From Gilliamella sp. Choc4-2 (GTDB lineage Bacteria; Pseudomonadota; Gammaproteobacteria; Enterobacterales; Orbaceae): a DNA stretch of 57,491 bases. Location: positions 1-57,491 of the forward strand of contig NZ_LZHG01000059.1 in the NCBI RefSeq assembly GCF_001690355.1. The letters are read 5' to 3'. Numbering within the stretch: position 1 is the first letter of the stretch; each line of letters begins with the position of its first letter. The notes under the pieces were generated by a model. That model ran no database searches, was not told the origin of the DNA, and was given only the letters and a program-made list of their open reading frames with translations. The position numbers and the translations under genes were made by a program. This document shows positions 48,971 to 57,491 of this stretch, piece by piece.

Positions 48971-49010
48971 ATTTACCATTTTATTCCGTTAACAGATAAA
49001 AATGGTAAAT
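48971..49010 (-). terminator. Hairpin between convergent rraB and chb
   Basis: ATTTACCATTTT pairs perfectly with AAAATGGTAAAT (12 bp) across a 16-base loop. On the minus strand it is followed by ATTTTTAAAA, a U-tract suited to ending the chiP-chb transcript. Confidence 0.55.
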
Positions 49011-49031
49011 GCCATTACTAATACTTTATAA

Positions 49032-51704
49032 TTATTTTACTTGTTCAACTCGACTTATTTTTTTATGATCAGCAAAAGTACTTCGTACAAATACTACATC
49101 CCCTTTTGAGATTGCAACCGGATCAGTATAGCGATGCCAATTTTTACCATTATCGACGGAATATTCAATAATTAAACTAGGAAATATAATATTGGCAATA
49201 AGTTTATTGTTTTCAATTTTAGCTCCAGGAATAGGTAATCGATAATCAACCCCAGCTAAATCTAATTTCGCTAATTCACGTTGTCCAACCAAATTAGCAA
49301 ACCGTGTCCAATCTTTTAATAACAATTTCTGATTTACATAATGTGTTTCACCTTGTTTATATTCACGATCTTTAAAGTAAGGTTTTTCCCAATCAGCTTG
49401 ATGCCATGCTCTTTCTGCTACTGCCAATAATCTTGGGTACATCATGTATTCCATTTGAACATCGGTACGAACAATTTCGCTCCATAATTGAGCCGACAAA
49501 CCATAACTGTCAAACCAATTCATGGTACCTTTGGCACTAAATGCATTCCCGTCGCGATCAGTTGAAGTTTCAGCATTCTGCGGTAAATTATTAGGCGCAA
49601 AACTAAAAATTTTACGTTCATCATTAAATCGAGTTCCCCAATAATAACCACTCTCTTTAGGATTTACTTCATATGGAAAATCGAGATATACATAATCTGG
49701 ATTAGAGATAACCATTTGATAACCTTTATTGATCCATTCGCTTGCTGAGTCATAACCGCCCCAATAGAGTGCATCCCAAAAGTTAACGGTAACTTTATCA
49801 ACGGCAAACGCCTTAGCATTTTTTGCATATTTCACGCCGTCTTGCCATGCTTGCATATGATTAATACCGTGATTTTTGATAATTTTACTCACTTCAATTG
49901 CAAAATAACTTGGTAGATGCTCAATATCTTTAATCGCTCCTTTTTTAATCAAGGTTTGGCATGCTTGTGATTTAGCCCAAGGGTGATCCTCAATGCTCTG
50001 ATCAATCAATCCTTTACCATCTACTTTAGGTGATACATTAATATCTTGATATCCGGCCCCCAAACGAATATTTTTGGCTTCATCACCACCAAAATGCCAA
50101 ACTGAAATAGGCTGACCTGCTTCATTATGCATTTTCGCAATTTCAGTAATCACTTTATCGACAAAGCGTTTAGACGAATCCAAACATGGATTAAGATAAC
50201 TTTTGCGATCATAAAATTGAACGGTTGTGGTGTTAGATTTGTCGGTTGGATCAACTAAACGAAACTCGTTCGCTTGCTGTTCTTTGCCCTCTGACATTAA
50301 TCGGCTGTACCGCGCTTCCATAGAAACAATTGCCGCTCTGGCATGGGCAGGCATATCAATTTCTGGTATCACCTCAATAAAACGAGCTTTAGCATATTTA
50401 ACAATCTCAATATAATCTTCTCGACTAAAATAGCCACTTCCTGAATTATCATTATTAGGACCTGAACCTAATTGTGGTAATAGACATTTTTGTTCACTTA
50501 GGTCATGGCATCGTTGGCTACCTACATCTGTCAATTCTGGTAAGCCAGGAATTTCTATTCGCCAGCCTTCATCATCACTTAAATGAAAATGGAATTTATT
50601 CAATTTGTATGTAGCCATTTGATCAAGCAAGCGTAGAATCACATCTTTACTTTTAAAGTTACGCCCGGCATCAAGCATAATACCCCGATATTCGAAACGT
50701 GGTGAATCTTCAACATTAATACTAGCTATAGTTGGTTTATTGTTTACTGGAATCAATGAAAGAATTGATTGTACCGCATAAAAAATGCCACTTTCATCAA
50801 CAGCTGTAATGGTCGCTTTTTTGTCTATAATATTAAGTTGATAAGCTCCAGGTAAAGCATTTTTAAACTTTGAAGAATCAATATTGGCTTCAATTTTAAA
50901 CCCCTGAAGGGTTAATGGTATACCTAGCCGTTTAAATTGTTGACTTAATACTGAAAAGCTTGCTCGATTAAGCCCTTGCAATTGTAGATTAACACCTTTT
51001 TTGTCGAGTGTAATATCCGATTTACCCACAGTCAATTTAGTTGGTGTTGGAAGGATTTGCCCCCGCAAAGCTTCCGCATTAAGCATTTGCACATCTGTAT
51101 TGCGCTCAAACCTTGTTATTGGCGTCATTAAAATATTATGATCATTTGGTGTACGCTTCCAATTGTCACCAATTGGTGACACAAAATTAGCTAACATTTC
51201 GGTATCAGTATTCTTTATGACTTTCGGTTTAGCGTCCGTTGATGTTACATACCAACGAGGAATAACATCAGTTTCACTTAATTGCCAATATTCACCAACA
51301 ATTGGAATATCAATCGTTGATTTTGCTGGAAAACCCGTAAATTTTTCTGTTGGTTGAATTTTGTGTAAATCACCAGTAATGTGCGTGATTTTAAACTGAT
51401 CGTTATTGACAGATAAAATCATACGGATACTACTGAAATAAATAGCCCAGTTGTTATCATTAATTGCAGCACCTTGATTAGTTAGGGAAATCGTCGCCCT
51501 ATTACAAGCCGCCCAATCAGCTCCTAAAGCAGCACAATTAATACCATGTTCACCTGCTTGATTATCGTTAACAGTGTATTTTACACTAAGTTGGGAACTG
51601 ATTGAGTCCACAATCGGTTGAGATGCAAAAGCAGTTTGTATCATCCCGATACTTAATAAAGATGCAATCGATGTTGCAAGAACTGCAATTTTGAACTTTT
51701 TCAT
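49032..51704 (-). CDS. chb: Exported chitobiase (GH20 beta-N-acetylhexosaminidase)
   Basis: The enzyme cuts N,N'-diacetylchitobiose to GlcNAc, here in the periplasm or at the outer membrane. 890 residues, close to Serratia marcescens chitobiase. Sec signal to about residue 28; carbohydrate-binding N-domain (about 35-190); GH20b domain (about 215-330); catalytic TIM barrel (about 335-800) with FRYRG-like FEYRGIMLDAGRNF, FHFHLSDDEGWRIEI, EIDMPAHARA and the catalytic pair D541-E542 in HFGGDEAKN; Ig-like C-domain (EYSVDNGKNWHRY). Encoded 11 bases after the OprD-type porin, so one operon for uptake and hydrolysis of chitin oligosaccharides. Confidence 0.94.
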   Translation of the reverse strand: MKKFKIAVLATSIASLLSIGMIQTAFASQPIVDSISSQLSVKYTVNDNQAGEHGINCAALGADWAACNRATISLTNQGAAINDNNWAIYFSSIRMILSVNNDQFKITHITGDLHKIQPTEKFTGFPAKSTIDIPIVGEYWQLSETDVIPRWYVTSTDAKPKVIKNTDTEMLANFVSPIGDNWKRTPNDHNILMTPITRFERNTDVQMLNAEALRGQILPTPTKLTVGKSDITLDKKGVNLQLQGLNRASFSVLSQQFKRLGIPLTLQGFKIEANIDSSKFKNALPGAYQLNIIDKKATITAVDESGIFYAVQSILSLIPVNNKPTIASINVEDSPRFEYRGIMLDAGRNFKSKDVILRLLDQMATYKLNKFHFHLSDDEGWRIEIPGLPELTDVGSQRCHDLSEQKCLLPQLGSGPNNDNSGSGYFSREDYIEIVKYAKARFIEVIPEIDMPAHARAAIVSMEARYSRLMSEGKEQQANEFRLVDPTDKSNTTTVQFYDRKSYLNPCLDSSKRFVDKVITEIAKMHNEAGQPISVWHFGGDEAKNIRLGAGYQDINVSPKVDGKGLIDQSIEDHPWAKSQACQTLIKKGAIKDIEHLPSYFAIEVSKIIKNHGINHMQAWQDGVKYAKNAKAFAVDKVTVNFWDALYWGGYDSASEWINKGYQMVISNPDYVYLDFPYEVNPKESGYYWGTRFNDERKIFSFAPNNLPQNAETSTDRDGNAFSAKGTMNWFDSYGLSAQLWSEIVRTDVQMEYMMYPRLLAVAERAWHQADWEKPYFKDREYKQGETHYVNQKLLLKDWTRFANLVGQRELAKLDLAGVDYRLPIPGAKIENNKLIANIIFPSLIIEYSVDNGKNWHRYTDPVAISKGDVVFVRSTFADHKKISRVEQVK

Positions 51705-51715
51705 AATGTGATTAC

Positions 51716-53131
51716 CTATTTCTGTTTAGCATTAAAAACGGTAAATGGAATAGTTATGATGAACTTTATATCGTGTTCATCTTGAAAAATATTGCCATAT
51801 CCACCATCCCAACTTGGTATATTAGTATGATTGTTATATTTGGTATAATGTAATTGGAAGGAAGTATTCTTAACCCATCCATTTGGAACTGTATAACCCA
51901 GATCAAAATTATATGCTGATTCTATTAAGCGTTGCTTTTGGTTAAAATCAGGATTAGTGCTTGGCTTTGCATTCCAACCATAAGCATAAGATATTCCAGT
52001 TTTCCAACCAGTAAGATAATGTGATAGATAGCTAAAATCATAAGTTGCTTCAGCAAATACGGCTTTTTCACCATTGGCATTAAAATCAGAACGAGAATTC
52101 CACCAAACATCCAAACGACCATTTGAAGATGCATAATCAGGCGTCATACGTTGTAAAAAAAAGCCCTGCTCTCCTCTAGCTTTTACGGCTACACCCTCAA
52201 GCCTTAAACCTACTGCTCCGATTTGATAACCTAGAGTCACAGACTGTAACCAAGCTAAACCGTCATACACATTCATTCCAACATGTGACTGATCCTTTGC
52301 ACCATAGAACTGATAACTCATCGCCAAAGGGTTATCAAACAATTTGGTTTCATAAGAAACCTTACCAAAGTATTGATTCATATAATTATGAGATTGACCA
52401 AAAGCACCTTCTAGAACTAAACTATTTTTAAAATCATACTTAAAACCAACTGAATGCAAGTAGCTAATCTCCTTTCCTGCACCCCACTCACGAAATTCAT
52501 AAAGTCTCTTATACCATGGTGCTTTATATCGATCCGCCCACATATAGGACATTGACAATTCACCAGCATCTTCAAAACTCAATGTGGTACCCAATTCTAA
52601 TCCACGATAAGTACCAGGTAAAAAACTCAAATGCGTAGCTAATAAGGTTTGACCTGAAGGTTGTATATAACCTATATTCATCCAAAAAGCTTCACCAATT
52701 TTAAAATTGACCTGAGCTTTATAAAAACTAAGCCCACTCACGTCTTTTTTGTAATCTTCTTTCCAACGAGTATTTGCCCCACTAAATCCTATTTCATTCG
52801 GATGCCCATTACCACCATTACTAACTTCCCAAGCGCCATAACCTCCTAGGTTAATAGCAAACATATTGGCAATATACCCTGATTTAAAATCCAAATTGGT
52901 ATTAAATGACGTATGTCTAAGATTTTTTTCATACTTATGTTCTTCAACATTTTTTCTTTCTCTATCACGATTCCAGAAAAATACATTTCCTGTCAATTCA
53001 GAATCTTTAACAAAATTACTGTAATAAATAGCATGGACAGGTACAATACTTGTTAGCAGCGATAAAAATAAAATCAATTTGGTTAAATGATTTAATGACT
53101 GAGGCACTATTAATGCATTACATAAATTCAT
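51716..53131 (-). CDS. chiP: OprD-family outer-membrane porin, probable chitoporin ChiP
   Basis: 471 residues. A long signal (LILFLSLLTSIVPVHA, cleavage near residue 34) precedes a beta-barrel pattern of alternating residues with many Tyr/Trp/Gly, ending in an aromatic-containing strand (KFIITIPFTVFNAKQK; the extra four residues after the Phe are unusual). RHTSFNTNLDFKSGYIANMF and GLELGTTLSFEDAGELSMSY are OprD-family style. Coupling to chitobiase 11 bases downstream is the chiP-chb arrangement of Serratia and Vibrio relatives and identifies the substrate by context. AAGGAAG precedes the ATG. Regulation may involve the CRP-like site and leader hairpin upstream. Confidence 0.88.
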   Translation of the reverse strand: MNLCNALIVPQSLNHLTKLILFLSLLTSIVPVHAIYYSNFVKDSELTGNVFFWNRDRERKNVEEHKYEKNLRHTSFNTNLDFKSGYIANMFAINLGGYGAWEVSNGGNGHPNEIGFSGANTRWKEDYKKDVSGLSFYKAQVNFKIGEAFWMNIGYIQPSGQTLLATHLSFLPGTYRGLELGTTLSFEDAGELSMSYMWADRYKAPWYKRLYEFREWGAGKEISYLHSVGFKYDFKNSLVLEGAFGQSHNYMNQYFGKVSYETKLFDNPLAMSYQFYGAKDQSHVGMNVYDGLAWLQSVTLGYQIGAVGLRLEGVAVKARGEQGFFLQRMTPDYASSNGRLDVWWNSRSDFNANGEKAVFAEATYDFSYLSHYLTGWKTGISYAYGWNAKPSTNPDFNQKQRLIESAYNFDLGYTVPNGWVKNTSFQLHYTKYNNHTNIPSWDGGYGNIFQDEHDIKFIITIPFTVFNAKQK

Positions 53132-53167
53132 ATCTGCTTCCTTAAAACAACTTTGTTTAATCTACAG

Positions 53168-53196
53168 TAAGATAAGTCAGCATCTAACTTATCTTA
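53168..53196 (-). promoter_or_regulatory. Perfect 10-bp hairpin in the chiP leader
   Basis: TAAGATAAGT and ACTTATCTTA are complementary with a 9-base loop, 37-65 bases before the chiP start codon, upstream of its ribosome binding site. It could be an operator dyad or a leader RNA structure. In enterics chiP is controlled post-transcriptionally by the ChiX small RNA, so leader structure is of interest here; no ChiX-like pairing site was identified. Confidence 0.4.
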
Positions 53197-53249
53197 ATTA
53201 GTTAGAATAACTATATATATTTAGATTATCAAATTAGATAACCTATAAT

Positions 53250-53265
53250 CGTGATCCTAATCACC
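53250..53265. promoter_or_regulatory. CRP-like binding site upstream of chiP
   Basis: CGTGATCCTAATCACC contains the exact CRP core GTGA-N6-TCAC with correct spacing; only the outermost bases differ from TGTGA-N6-TCACA. It lies about 120 bases upstream of the chiP start, a sensible place for catabolite activation of a chitin-sugar operon. Confidence 0.55.
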
Positions 53266-53441
53266 AAAATAGTATTTTTTTGTGTGATTTTTTCGATAAA
53301 TATCACAACTTCTTTTACTTTTAAAAAGTATAGTATTAAGTTTTAATAATAATATTGTGTAAATTTTTATATAACCAATTAAATTATAAAAAATAATAAG
53401 ATGTTGTAAAAATGAAGAGTATAATAGGGGATAAATAGAAA

Positions 53442-53476
53442 TTTAAAAGAGAAATTTCTTAAACTTCTCTTTTAAA
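53442..53476 (-). terminator. Hairpin after kdsA
   Basis: TTTAAAAGAGAA pairs perfectly with TTCTCTTTTAAA (12 bp) around an 11-base loop, 74 bases beyond the kdsA stop on the minus strand, followed by TTTCTATTTATC. A+T-rich stem, loose U-tract. Confidence 0.5.
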
Positions 53477-53549
53477 ACTTTAATAAATATACTTTTAAAC
53501 TACCTTAAAATTGATATTTCTTTTAACTAGGAAAACATACTCATTCAAA

Positions 53550-54416
<867 letters not shown>

Positions 54417-54420
54417 CTAA

Positions 54421-55257
54421 TTAAGGTTTAAACCAACGACCAAGGGTTACTCTATCATTACCACTATAGTCTTGAAAGGTTTCAACTAACTGAAATCCGT
54501 GTTGTTTAAAAATCGTTTGAACATCTTCACCTTGTTTCCAACCATGTTCAATCAGTAACCAACCATATTGAGTTAAATGTCTGGTTGCACCTTGTACGAT
54601 TAATCTAATATCAGCCAATCCTTTATCTTCTGAAACCAAAGCACTTTTTGGCTCAAAACGTACATCACCTTGAGATAAATGTATATCTGAAGGTTCGATA
54701 TAAGGTGGATTGCTGATAATCATCGAGAATTTACGGCTTTTAATCGGTTTATACCAATCACCTTGCAAAAAATAAACATTATCAACCCCAATTTGGGTTG
54801 CATTTTGTTGTGCAAGTATTAACGCATCTCGATTTTTTTCTACTGCCGTAAATAAGCTGTCTGGTCGCTCTGTTGCCATAGCAATCGCAATAGCACCAGT
54901 TCCTGTACCTAAATCTAATACTTCACAAGGCACTTTAGGCAAGAATTCTAACCCTAATTCAACCAACTTTTCGGTATCTGGTCTTGGAATCAACGTTGAG
55001 TTAGAAACCTTAAATTTTAAAGACCAAAACTCTTTTTCACCAGTAATATAGGCAATAGGTTCACCTTTTTGGCGGCGTCTTAAATTTGCTTCTAAAGCGG
55101 TTAATTCATCACTTGTTAGTAATGTTTCACTAAAAGCCATTAAAAATGTTCGCGTTTTATGAGTAACAAAACTCAATAGAATTTCAGCATCACGCTTTGG
55201 GCTTTCACTTTCAATTAGTGTTTGAGAAGCATATTTAAGCCATTCTAGGTAGTTCAT
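54421..55257 (-). CDS. prmC: PrmC, release-factor glutamine methyltransferase
   Basis: PrmC N5-methylates the glutamine of the GGQ motif of RF1 and RF2. 278 residues (E. coli 277). The N-terminal helical RF-binding domain starts [20 protein letters not shown]. The SAM site is [16 protein letters not shown]. The catalytic NPPY is in [13 protein letters not shown]. Also [20 protein letters not shown] and the [10 protein letters not shown] motif. It overlaps the end of prfA by four bases, so substrate and enzyme are translationally coupled. Confidence 0.96.
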   Translation of the reverse strand: MNYLEWLKYASQTLIESESPKRDAEILLSFVTHKTRTFLMAFSETLLTSDELTALEANLRRRQKGEPIAYITGEKEFWSLKFKVSNSTLIPRPDTEKLVELGLEFLPKVPCEVLDLGTGTGAIAIAMATERPDSLFTAVEKNRDALILAQQNATQIGVDNVYFLQGDWYKPIKSRKFSMIISNPPYIEPSDIHLSQGDVRFEPKSALVSEDKGLADIRLIVQGATRHLTQYGWLLIEHGWKQGEDVQTIFKQHGFQLVETFQDYSGNDRVTLGRWFKP

Positions 55258-56339
55258 TCATCTTGTTCCGATAAAGCAGCAAGTTGATCTGCTTGATATT
55301 CTTGAATAATCGGCTCAACCAACATATCCAACTTACCTTCCATGACTTCATCTAAACGATAAATAGTTAAATTAATACGATGATCGGTAACTCGCCCTTG
55401 TGGGTAATTATACGTCCTAATTCGATCTGAACGATCGCCTGTACCTAATAAATTACGCCTTGTTGAAGCTTCTTCTTGTTGACGTTTTCGCATTTCAGCA
55501 TCTTGAATACGCGCAGCTAAAACTGACATCGCTTTAGCTTTATTTTTATGTTGCGAACGCTCATCTTGACATTCAACCACAATTCCAGTTGGAATATGAG
55601 TAATACGAATTGCTGAATCAGTAGTATTAACATGTTGACCACCTGCGCCCGAGGAGCGATAAGTATCAATTTTTAAATCGGCTGGATTAATTTCTGGCAT
55701 TTCTGCTTCAGGGATCTCGGGTAAAACAGCCACAGTACAAGCAGAAGTATGGATACGACCTTGTGATTCAGTTTCTGGCACACGCTGCACTCGATGCCCA
55801 CCTGACTCAAATTTTAAATTACCATAAACACCGTCACCGCTAACCAGCATAATGACTTCTTTGTATCCCCCATGTTCACCATCATTTGAACTCATGATCT
55901 CAACGCGCCAATTGCGTGATTCAGCGTAGCGAGTATACATTCTGGCTAAGTCACCTGCAAAAATAGCGGCTTCATCACCTCCTGTTCCAGCTCTAACTTC
56001 AACAAAGCAATTATAGTCATCATTAGGATCTTTAGGTAATAATAAAACTTGAAGTTGTTTTTCTAAACTTTCAACGCGGTTTAAGGCTTCGTTTAATTCC
56101 TCTTGAGCCATATCACTCATTTCAGGATCCGACAGCATCATTTTAGCTGTTTCAATATCTTCTTGCGTCCGTTTCCAGTCAGTAAAACATTTAACGACAT
56201 CGGTTAATTGTGAATATTCTTTAGAAAGAGAACGAAAACGATTTTGATCGGCGATAACTGATGCGTCAGACAATAATGCTTGAACCTCTTCATAACGCTC
56301 TTGTAGAGCTTCTAACTTACTGATAATTGAAGATTTCAT
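55254..56339 (-). CDS. prfA: Peptide chain release factor 1
   Basis: RF1 reads UAA and UAG. 361 residues, with codon-reading tripeptide P-E-T at 188-190 (PxT class) and catalytic GGQ at 233-235 in [17 protein letters not shown], both in register with E. coli RF1. Also [20 protein letters not shown] and the switch region [17 protein letters not shown]. An ATG at 56339 fits. hemA, the usual gene upstream of prfA, is absent: the IS relic and CRISPR array 2 follow instead, so the island boundary lies right at this promoter. Confidence 0.97.
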   Translation of the reverse strand: MKSSIISKLEALQERYEEVQALLSDASVIADQNRFRSLSKEYSQLTDVVKCFTDWKRTQEDIETAKMMLSDPEMSDMAQEELNEALNRVESLEKQLQVLLLPKDPNDDYNCFVEVRAGTGGDEAAIFAGDLARMYTRYAESRNWRVEIMSSNDGEHGGYKEVIMLVSGDGVYGNLKFESGGHRVQRVPETESQGRIHTSACTVAVLPEIPEAEMPEINPADLKIDTYRSSGAGGQHVNTTDSAIRITHIPTGIVVECQDERSQHKNKAKAMSVLAARIQDAEMRKRQQEEASTRRNLLGTGDRSDRIRTYNYPQGRVTDHRINLTIYRLDEVMEGKLDMLVEPIIQEYQADQLAALSEQDE

Positions 56340-56472
56340 AAAAGTATAAGTTTAGTAATAATCATTAATTGAATTTGCAAGGTATTATATACTTAATTGC
56401 CTTGGAAATACAGTTTCGTCACTATGTCAATAGTTTACATATCAATAATCAGCTGAAAAATATAAACATATT

Positions 56473-56636
56473 AAACTTTCGATTTTGTTTCTTACTCTTT
56501 TAAAAGTTTGATTTCTGATGTTTTCATTTCACTGTATTTTCTCGCCATTTATAGAAAAATTGAGGTACCGATTCCATATTTATGGCGAAGTTTTTTGACT
56601 GTAGAATCAATGCCTATTTTTTTAGCAATGTTAGTT
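56473..56636 (-). pseudogene. IS3-family orfA relic beside CRISPR array 2
   Basis: Minus-strand pieces resemble the IS3 orfA product seen at 19.8 kb: IAKKIGIDSTVKKLRHKYGI and GTS in one frame, then after a one-base shift FYKWREKYSEMKTSEIKLLK and E, a stop, and ETKSKV. The FYKWREKY helix and the following KTSEIKLLKE align with FYKWREKYGGMETSDIKRLKE of the other copy. No orfB or ends remain. It is a different, more decayed member of the family. Confidence 0.65.
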
Positions 56637-56657
56637 TAGGAGAACAAGTTACATATT

Positions 56658-56808
56658 CAGTTTATCGCTGTGTATACAGGGAACACACGCGTTCATGTTA
56701 GCATTTTTAAATGATTCGCGGTTTATCCCTGTGTATACAGGGAACACGGCGTGATGCTAGCAAAGAGTTGCCAGAAGCCCGGTTTATCCCTGTGTATACA
56801 GGGAACAC
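56658..56808 (-). CRISPR. Type I-E CRISPR array 2: three repeats, two spacers
   Basis: Repeats at 56658-56686 (two substitutions, so the leader-distal degenerate one), 56719-56747 and 56780-56808, separated by 32-nt spacers at 56687-56718 and 56748-56779. The repeat is identical to that of array 1 and the orientation is the same (minus-strand transcription, leader on the right). None of its spacers repeats one from array 1. With two spacers it may be young, contracting or inactive. No cas genes are visible up to the window edge. Confidence 0.96.
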
Positions 56809-56903
56809 TCTAATTGTAGCTATCTGTTTTATTTACAGTTATAGCGACCAACAAATTCTACCAGATTTTTTAAATTTTTAAAGATTTTTAACTTATTGAT
56901 TTT
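56809..56903 (-). promoter_or_regulatory. CRISPR leader of array 2
   Basis: Identical to 1001-1095 except one base (C at 56820 against A at 1012). It has the same IHF-consensus match near its distal end, the same TAGAAT and the same TTAGA abutting the first repeat. Identity stops abruptly at 56903. Beyond that, only diverged similarity to the array 1 flank remains, which argues that selection or recent conversion keeps this block. Confidence 0.75.
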
Positions 56904-57050
56904 TAATAAGTCGTAAGTAGGCTTTTTCCAATTTCTATCGTTCCACCAAGAAACACCAATTTTTAATTTAAATTCAAAAAGATATAAATATTCGAATGTA
57001 CCTAAACAAAAAATATTGTCTTTTACTTTCGTATTAGCGTGAGCTTTGCC
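56829..57050 (-). pseudogene. Decayed 73-codon frame overlapping the array 2 leader
   Basis: Open from after a TAG at 57051-57053 to TAA at 56829, no ATG. It begins GKAHANTKVKDNIFCLGTFE, passes EFKLKIGVSWWNDRNWKKP and ends KINKLKIFKNLKNLVEFVGR plus YNCK. The mix of aromatic, Trp and Lys residues looks like real protein. The matching region by array 1 (about 1023-1240) is a more decayed version with stops. I do not recognise the family. It lies between the T6SS effector fragment and the CRISPR, where an immunity gene could sit, but that is a guess. Confidence 0.45.
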
Positions 57051-57086
57051 CTACTTATTTATGGTGTGTTTTTTACACAATTACGA

Positions 57087-57491
57087 TCATACAAGGTTTA
57101 TTATCCTCTGAATTATTATCGATTGTTTAATACAGAATAACGGGTTAATGCGCTCTTCTTTTTCTAGTTGCCAGTTGCTTTTGACATGTTCGTGCGCTTC
57201 GTCCACTTTTTTCATGGCAAAATCTCGCTGATAAGGCTCGGTGATGCCAAGTTTATCTAATCCCGCTTCAATAAGCGCTTTTTGTTGTTGCTTTTCTTCT
57301 TCAAATAGCTCATCAACTTCGTTCCATTTGCTTAACCCTTCATCAGCATACCATTCACTTTCATATTTCACCAGTAAATGCCCTATCTGCTCCGCTGTCC
57401 AACTTCTGCGTAATCCTTCCTTTAAATCCCTATCCGTAAAAGTCGGTGGCGGTAGGTCTTTTTTTCGTTGGGTTGAATATATTAGTGTGCC
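57087..57491 (-). CDS. C-terminal part of a probable T6SS effector (runs off the right edge, 3' end probably truncated)
   Basis: Open from the window edge to the TAA at 57087 (134 codons). After TFTDRDLKEGLRRSWTAEQI comes GHLLVKYESEWYADEGLSKW and NEVDELFEEEKQQQKALIEA, then KVDEAHEHVKSNWQLEKEER. The HLLVKYESEWY...KW and NWxxEKERI patterns are ones I associate with the C-terminal region of VgrG-linked cell-wall-targeting T6SS effectors. The family tail normally continues past ERIxPLxW; here it changes after NPLF into a short AT-rich end, suggesting truncation. The upstream domain lies outside the window. A GTG at 57371 is an internal codon rather than the start. Confidence 0.5.
   Translation of the reverse strand, partial: GTLIYSTQRKKDLPPPTFTDRDLKEGLRRSWTAEQIGHLLVKYESEWYADEGLSKWNEVDELFEEEKQQQKALIEAGLDKLGITEPYQRDFAMKKVDEAHEHVKSNWQLEKEERINPLFCIKQSIIIQRIINLV

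Larger units (their letters stand above)
53132..53549. other. 418-base region: chiP promoter/leader and kdsA terminator
   Basis: No reading frame. From left to right: the chiP 5' leader with a 10-bp hairpin (53168-53196), an ATTT-N8-AAAT dyad at 53219-53234 that could be a weak NagC-type site, a CRP-like site at 53250-53265, about 170 bases of plain AT-rich DNA, and the hairpin that probably ends kdsA transcription. Confidence 0.6.

Noticed and set aside
53279-53310. Second CRP-like site (TGTGAT ... ATCACA) upstream of chiP
   Set aside because: The half-sites are too far apart for the 6-base CRP spacer; only the site at 53250-53265 has correct spacing.
55772-55780. RF1 codon-recognition tripeptide P-E-T as an anomaly suggesting altered stop-codon reading
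   Set aside because: E. coli RF1 has P-A-T, but the middle residue varies among bacteria and the Pro and Thr are kept; no sign of a changed genetic code in the window.
56829-57050. Cas2 or another cas gene remnant upstream of the leader
   Set aside because: In type I-E loci cas2 would lie here, but the reading frame (WWNDRNW, EFVGRYNCK) has no Cas1/Cas2 motif.

Overview
The window looks like chromosomal DNA of an AT-rich gammaproteobacterium close to the Orbaceae (Gilliamella/Orbus-like gut symbionts). This is an inference. It rests on recognisable gammaproteobacterial proteins and gene orders (mnmA-hflD-purB, seqA-pgm, rsmE-gshB-yqgE-ruvX, prfA-prmC-kdsA, hemCDXY, rnm-yciO-rluB) combined with low G+C. 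No rRNA or tRNA gene was found.

The two edges are accessory islands of the same kind. On the left (1-2200): the start of a type VI secretion (T6SS) vgrG, a five-repeat type I-E CRISPR array, its leader, and a decayed DUF6708 (T6SS-associated) gene. On the right (56340-57491): an IS3 orfA relic, a three-repeat CRISPR array with the same repeat, a leader 94/95 identical to the first, a decayed reading frame and the C-terminal part of a probable T6SS effector. Both arrays read on the minus strand. No cas gene lies in the window.

Between the islands lie about 54 kb of mostly housekeeping genes. 2.3-10.4 kb: yhbP, ubiX, an exported DUF4432 epimerase-like protein, tdk, gpmA, nlpD, rsmI, ychF. 10.5-19.3 kb: moeA, a half-size EamA permease, a small lipoprotein, folB, rsmE-gshB-GNAT-yqgE-ruvX, purM, a Sel1-repeat protein. 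19.5-20.9 kb: a scar with a short minus-strand relic and a broken IS3-family element. 21-31.6 kb: nifJ (pyruvate:flavodoxin oxidoreductase), a Tat-signal PLP aminotransferase, an NlpC/P60 lipoprotein with a DUF3482 GTPase and DUF2868 membrane protein, zapB, tpiA, and a divergent Ner-like/S24-repressor pair resembling a Mu-type phage immunity switch. 31.9-45 kb: mnmA-hflD-purB, the haem operon hemCDXY, azlCD, gmk, gloA, slyB, a small lipoprotein, seqA-pgm. 45.9-56.3 kb: rluB, yciO, rnm, rraB, a chitin-oligosaccharide operon chiP-chb, kdsA, prmC, prfA.

Metabolically the window suggests a fermentative, microaerobic or anaerobic host-associated cell. It has NifJ, glycolytic gpmA/tpiA/pgm, glutathione synthesis and methylglyoxal detoxification, thymidine salvage, and uptake and hydrolysis of chitin-derived sugars. 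The points most worth a second look are the paired leader-sharing CRISPR arrays inside T6SS islands, the Tat-exported aminotransferase, the stranded phage-type repressor/Ner switch, and the DUF2868/DUF3482/NlpC cluster.
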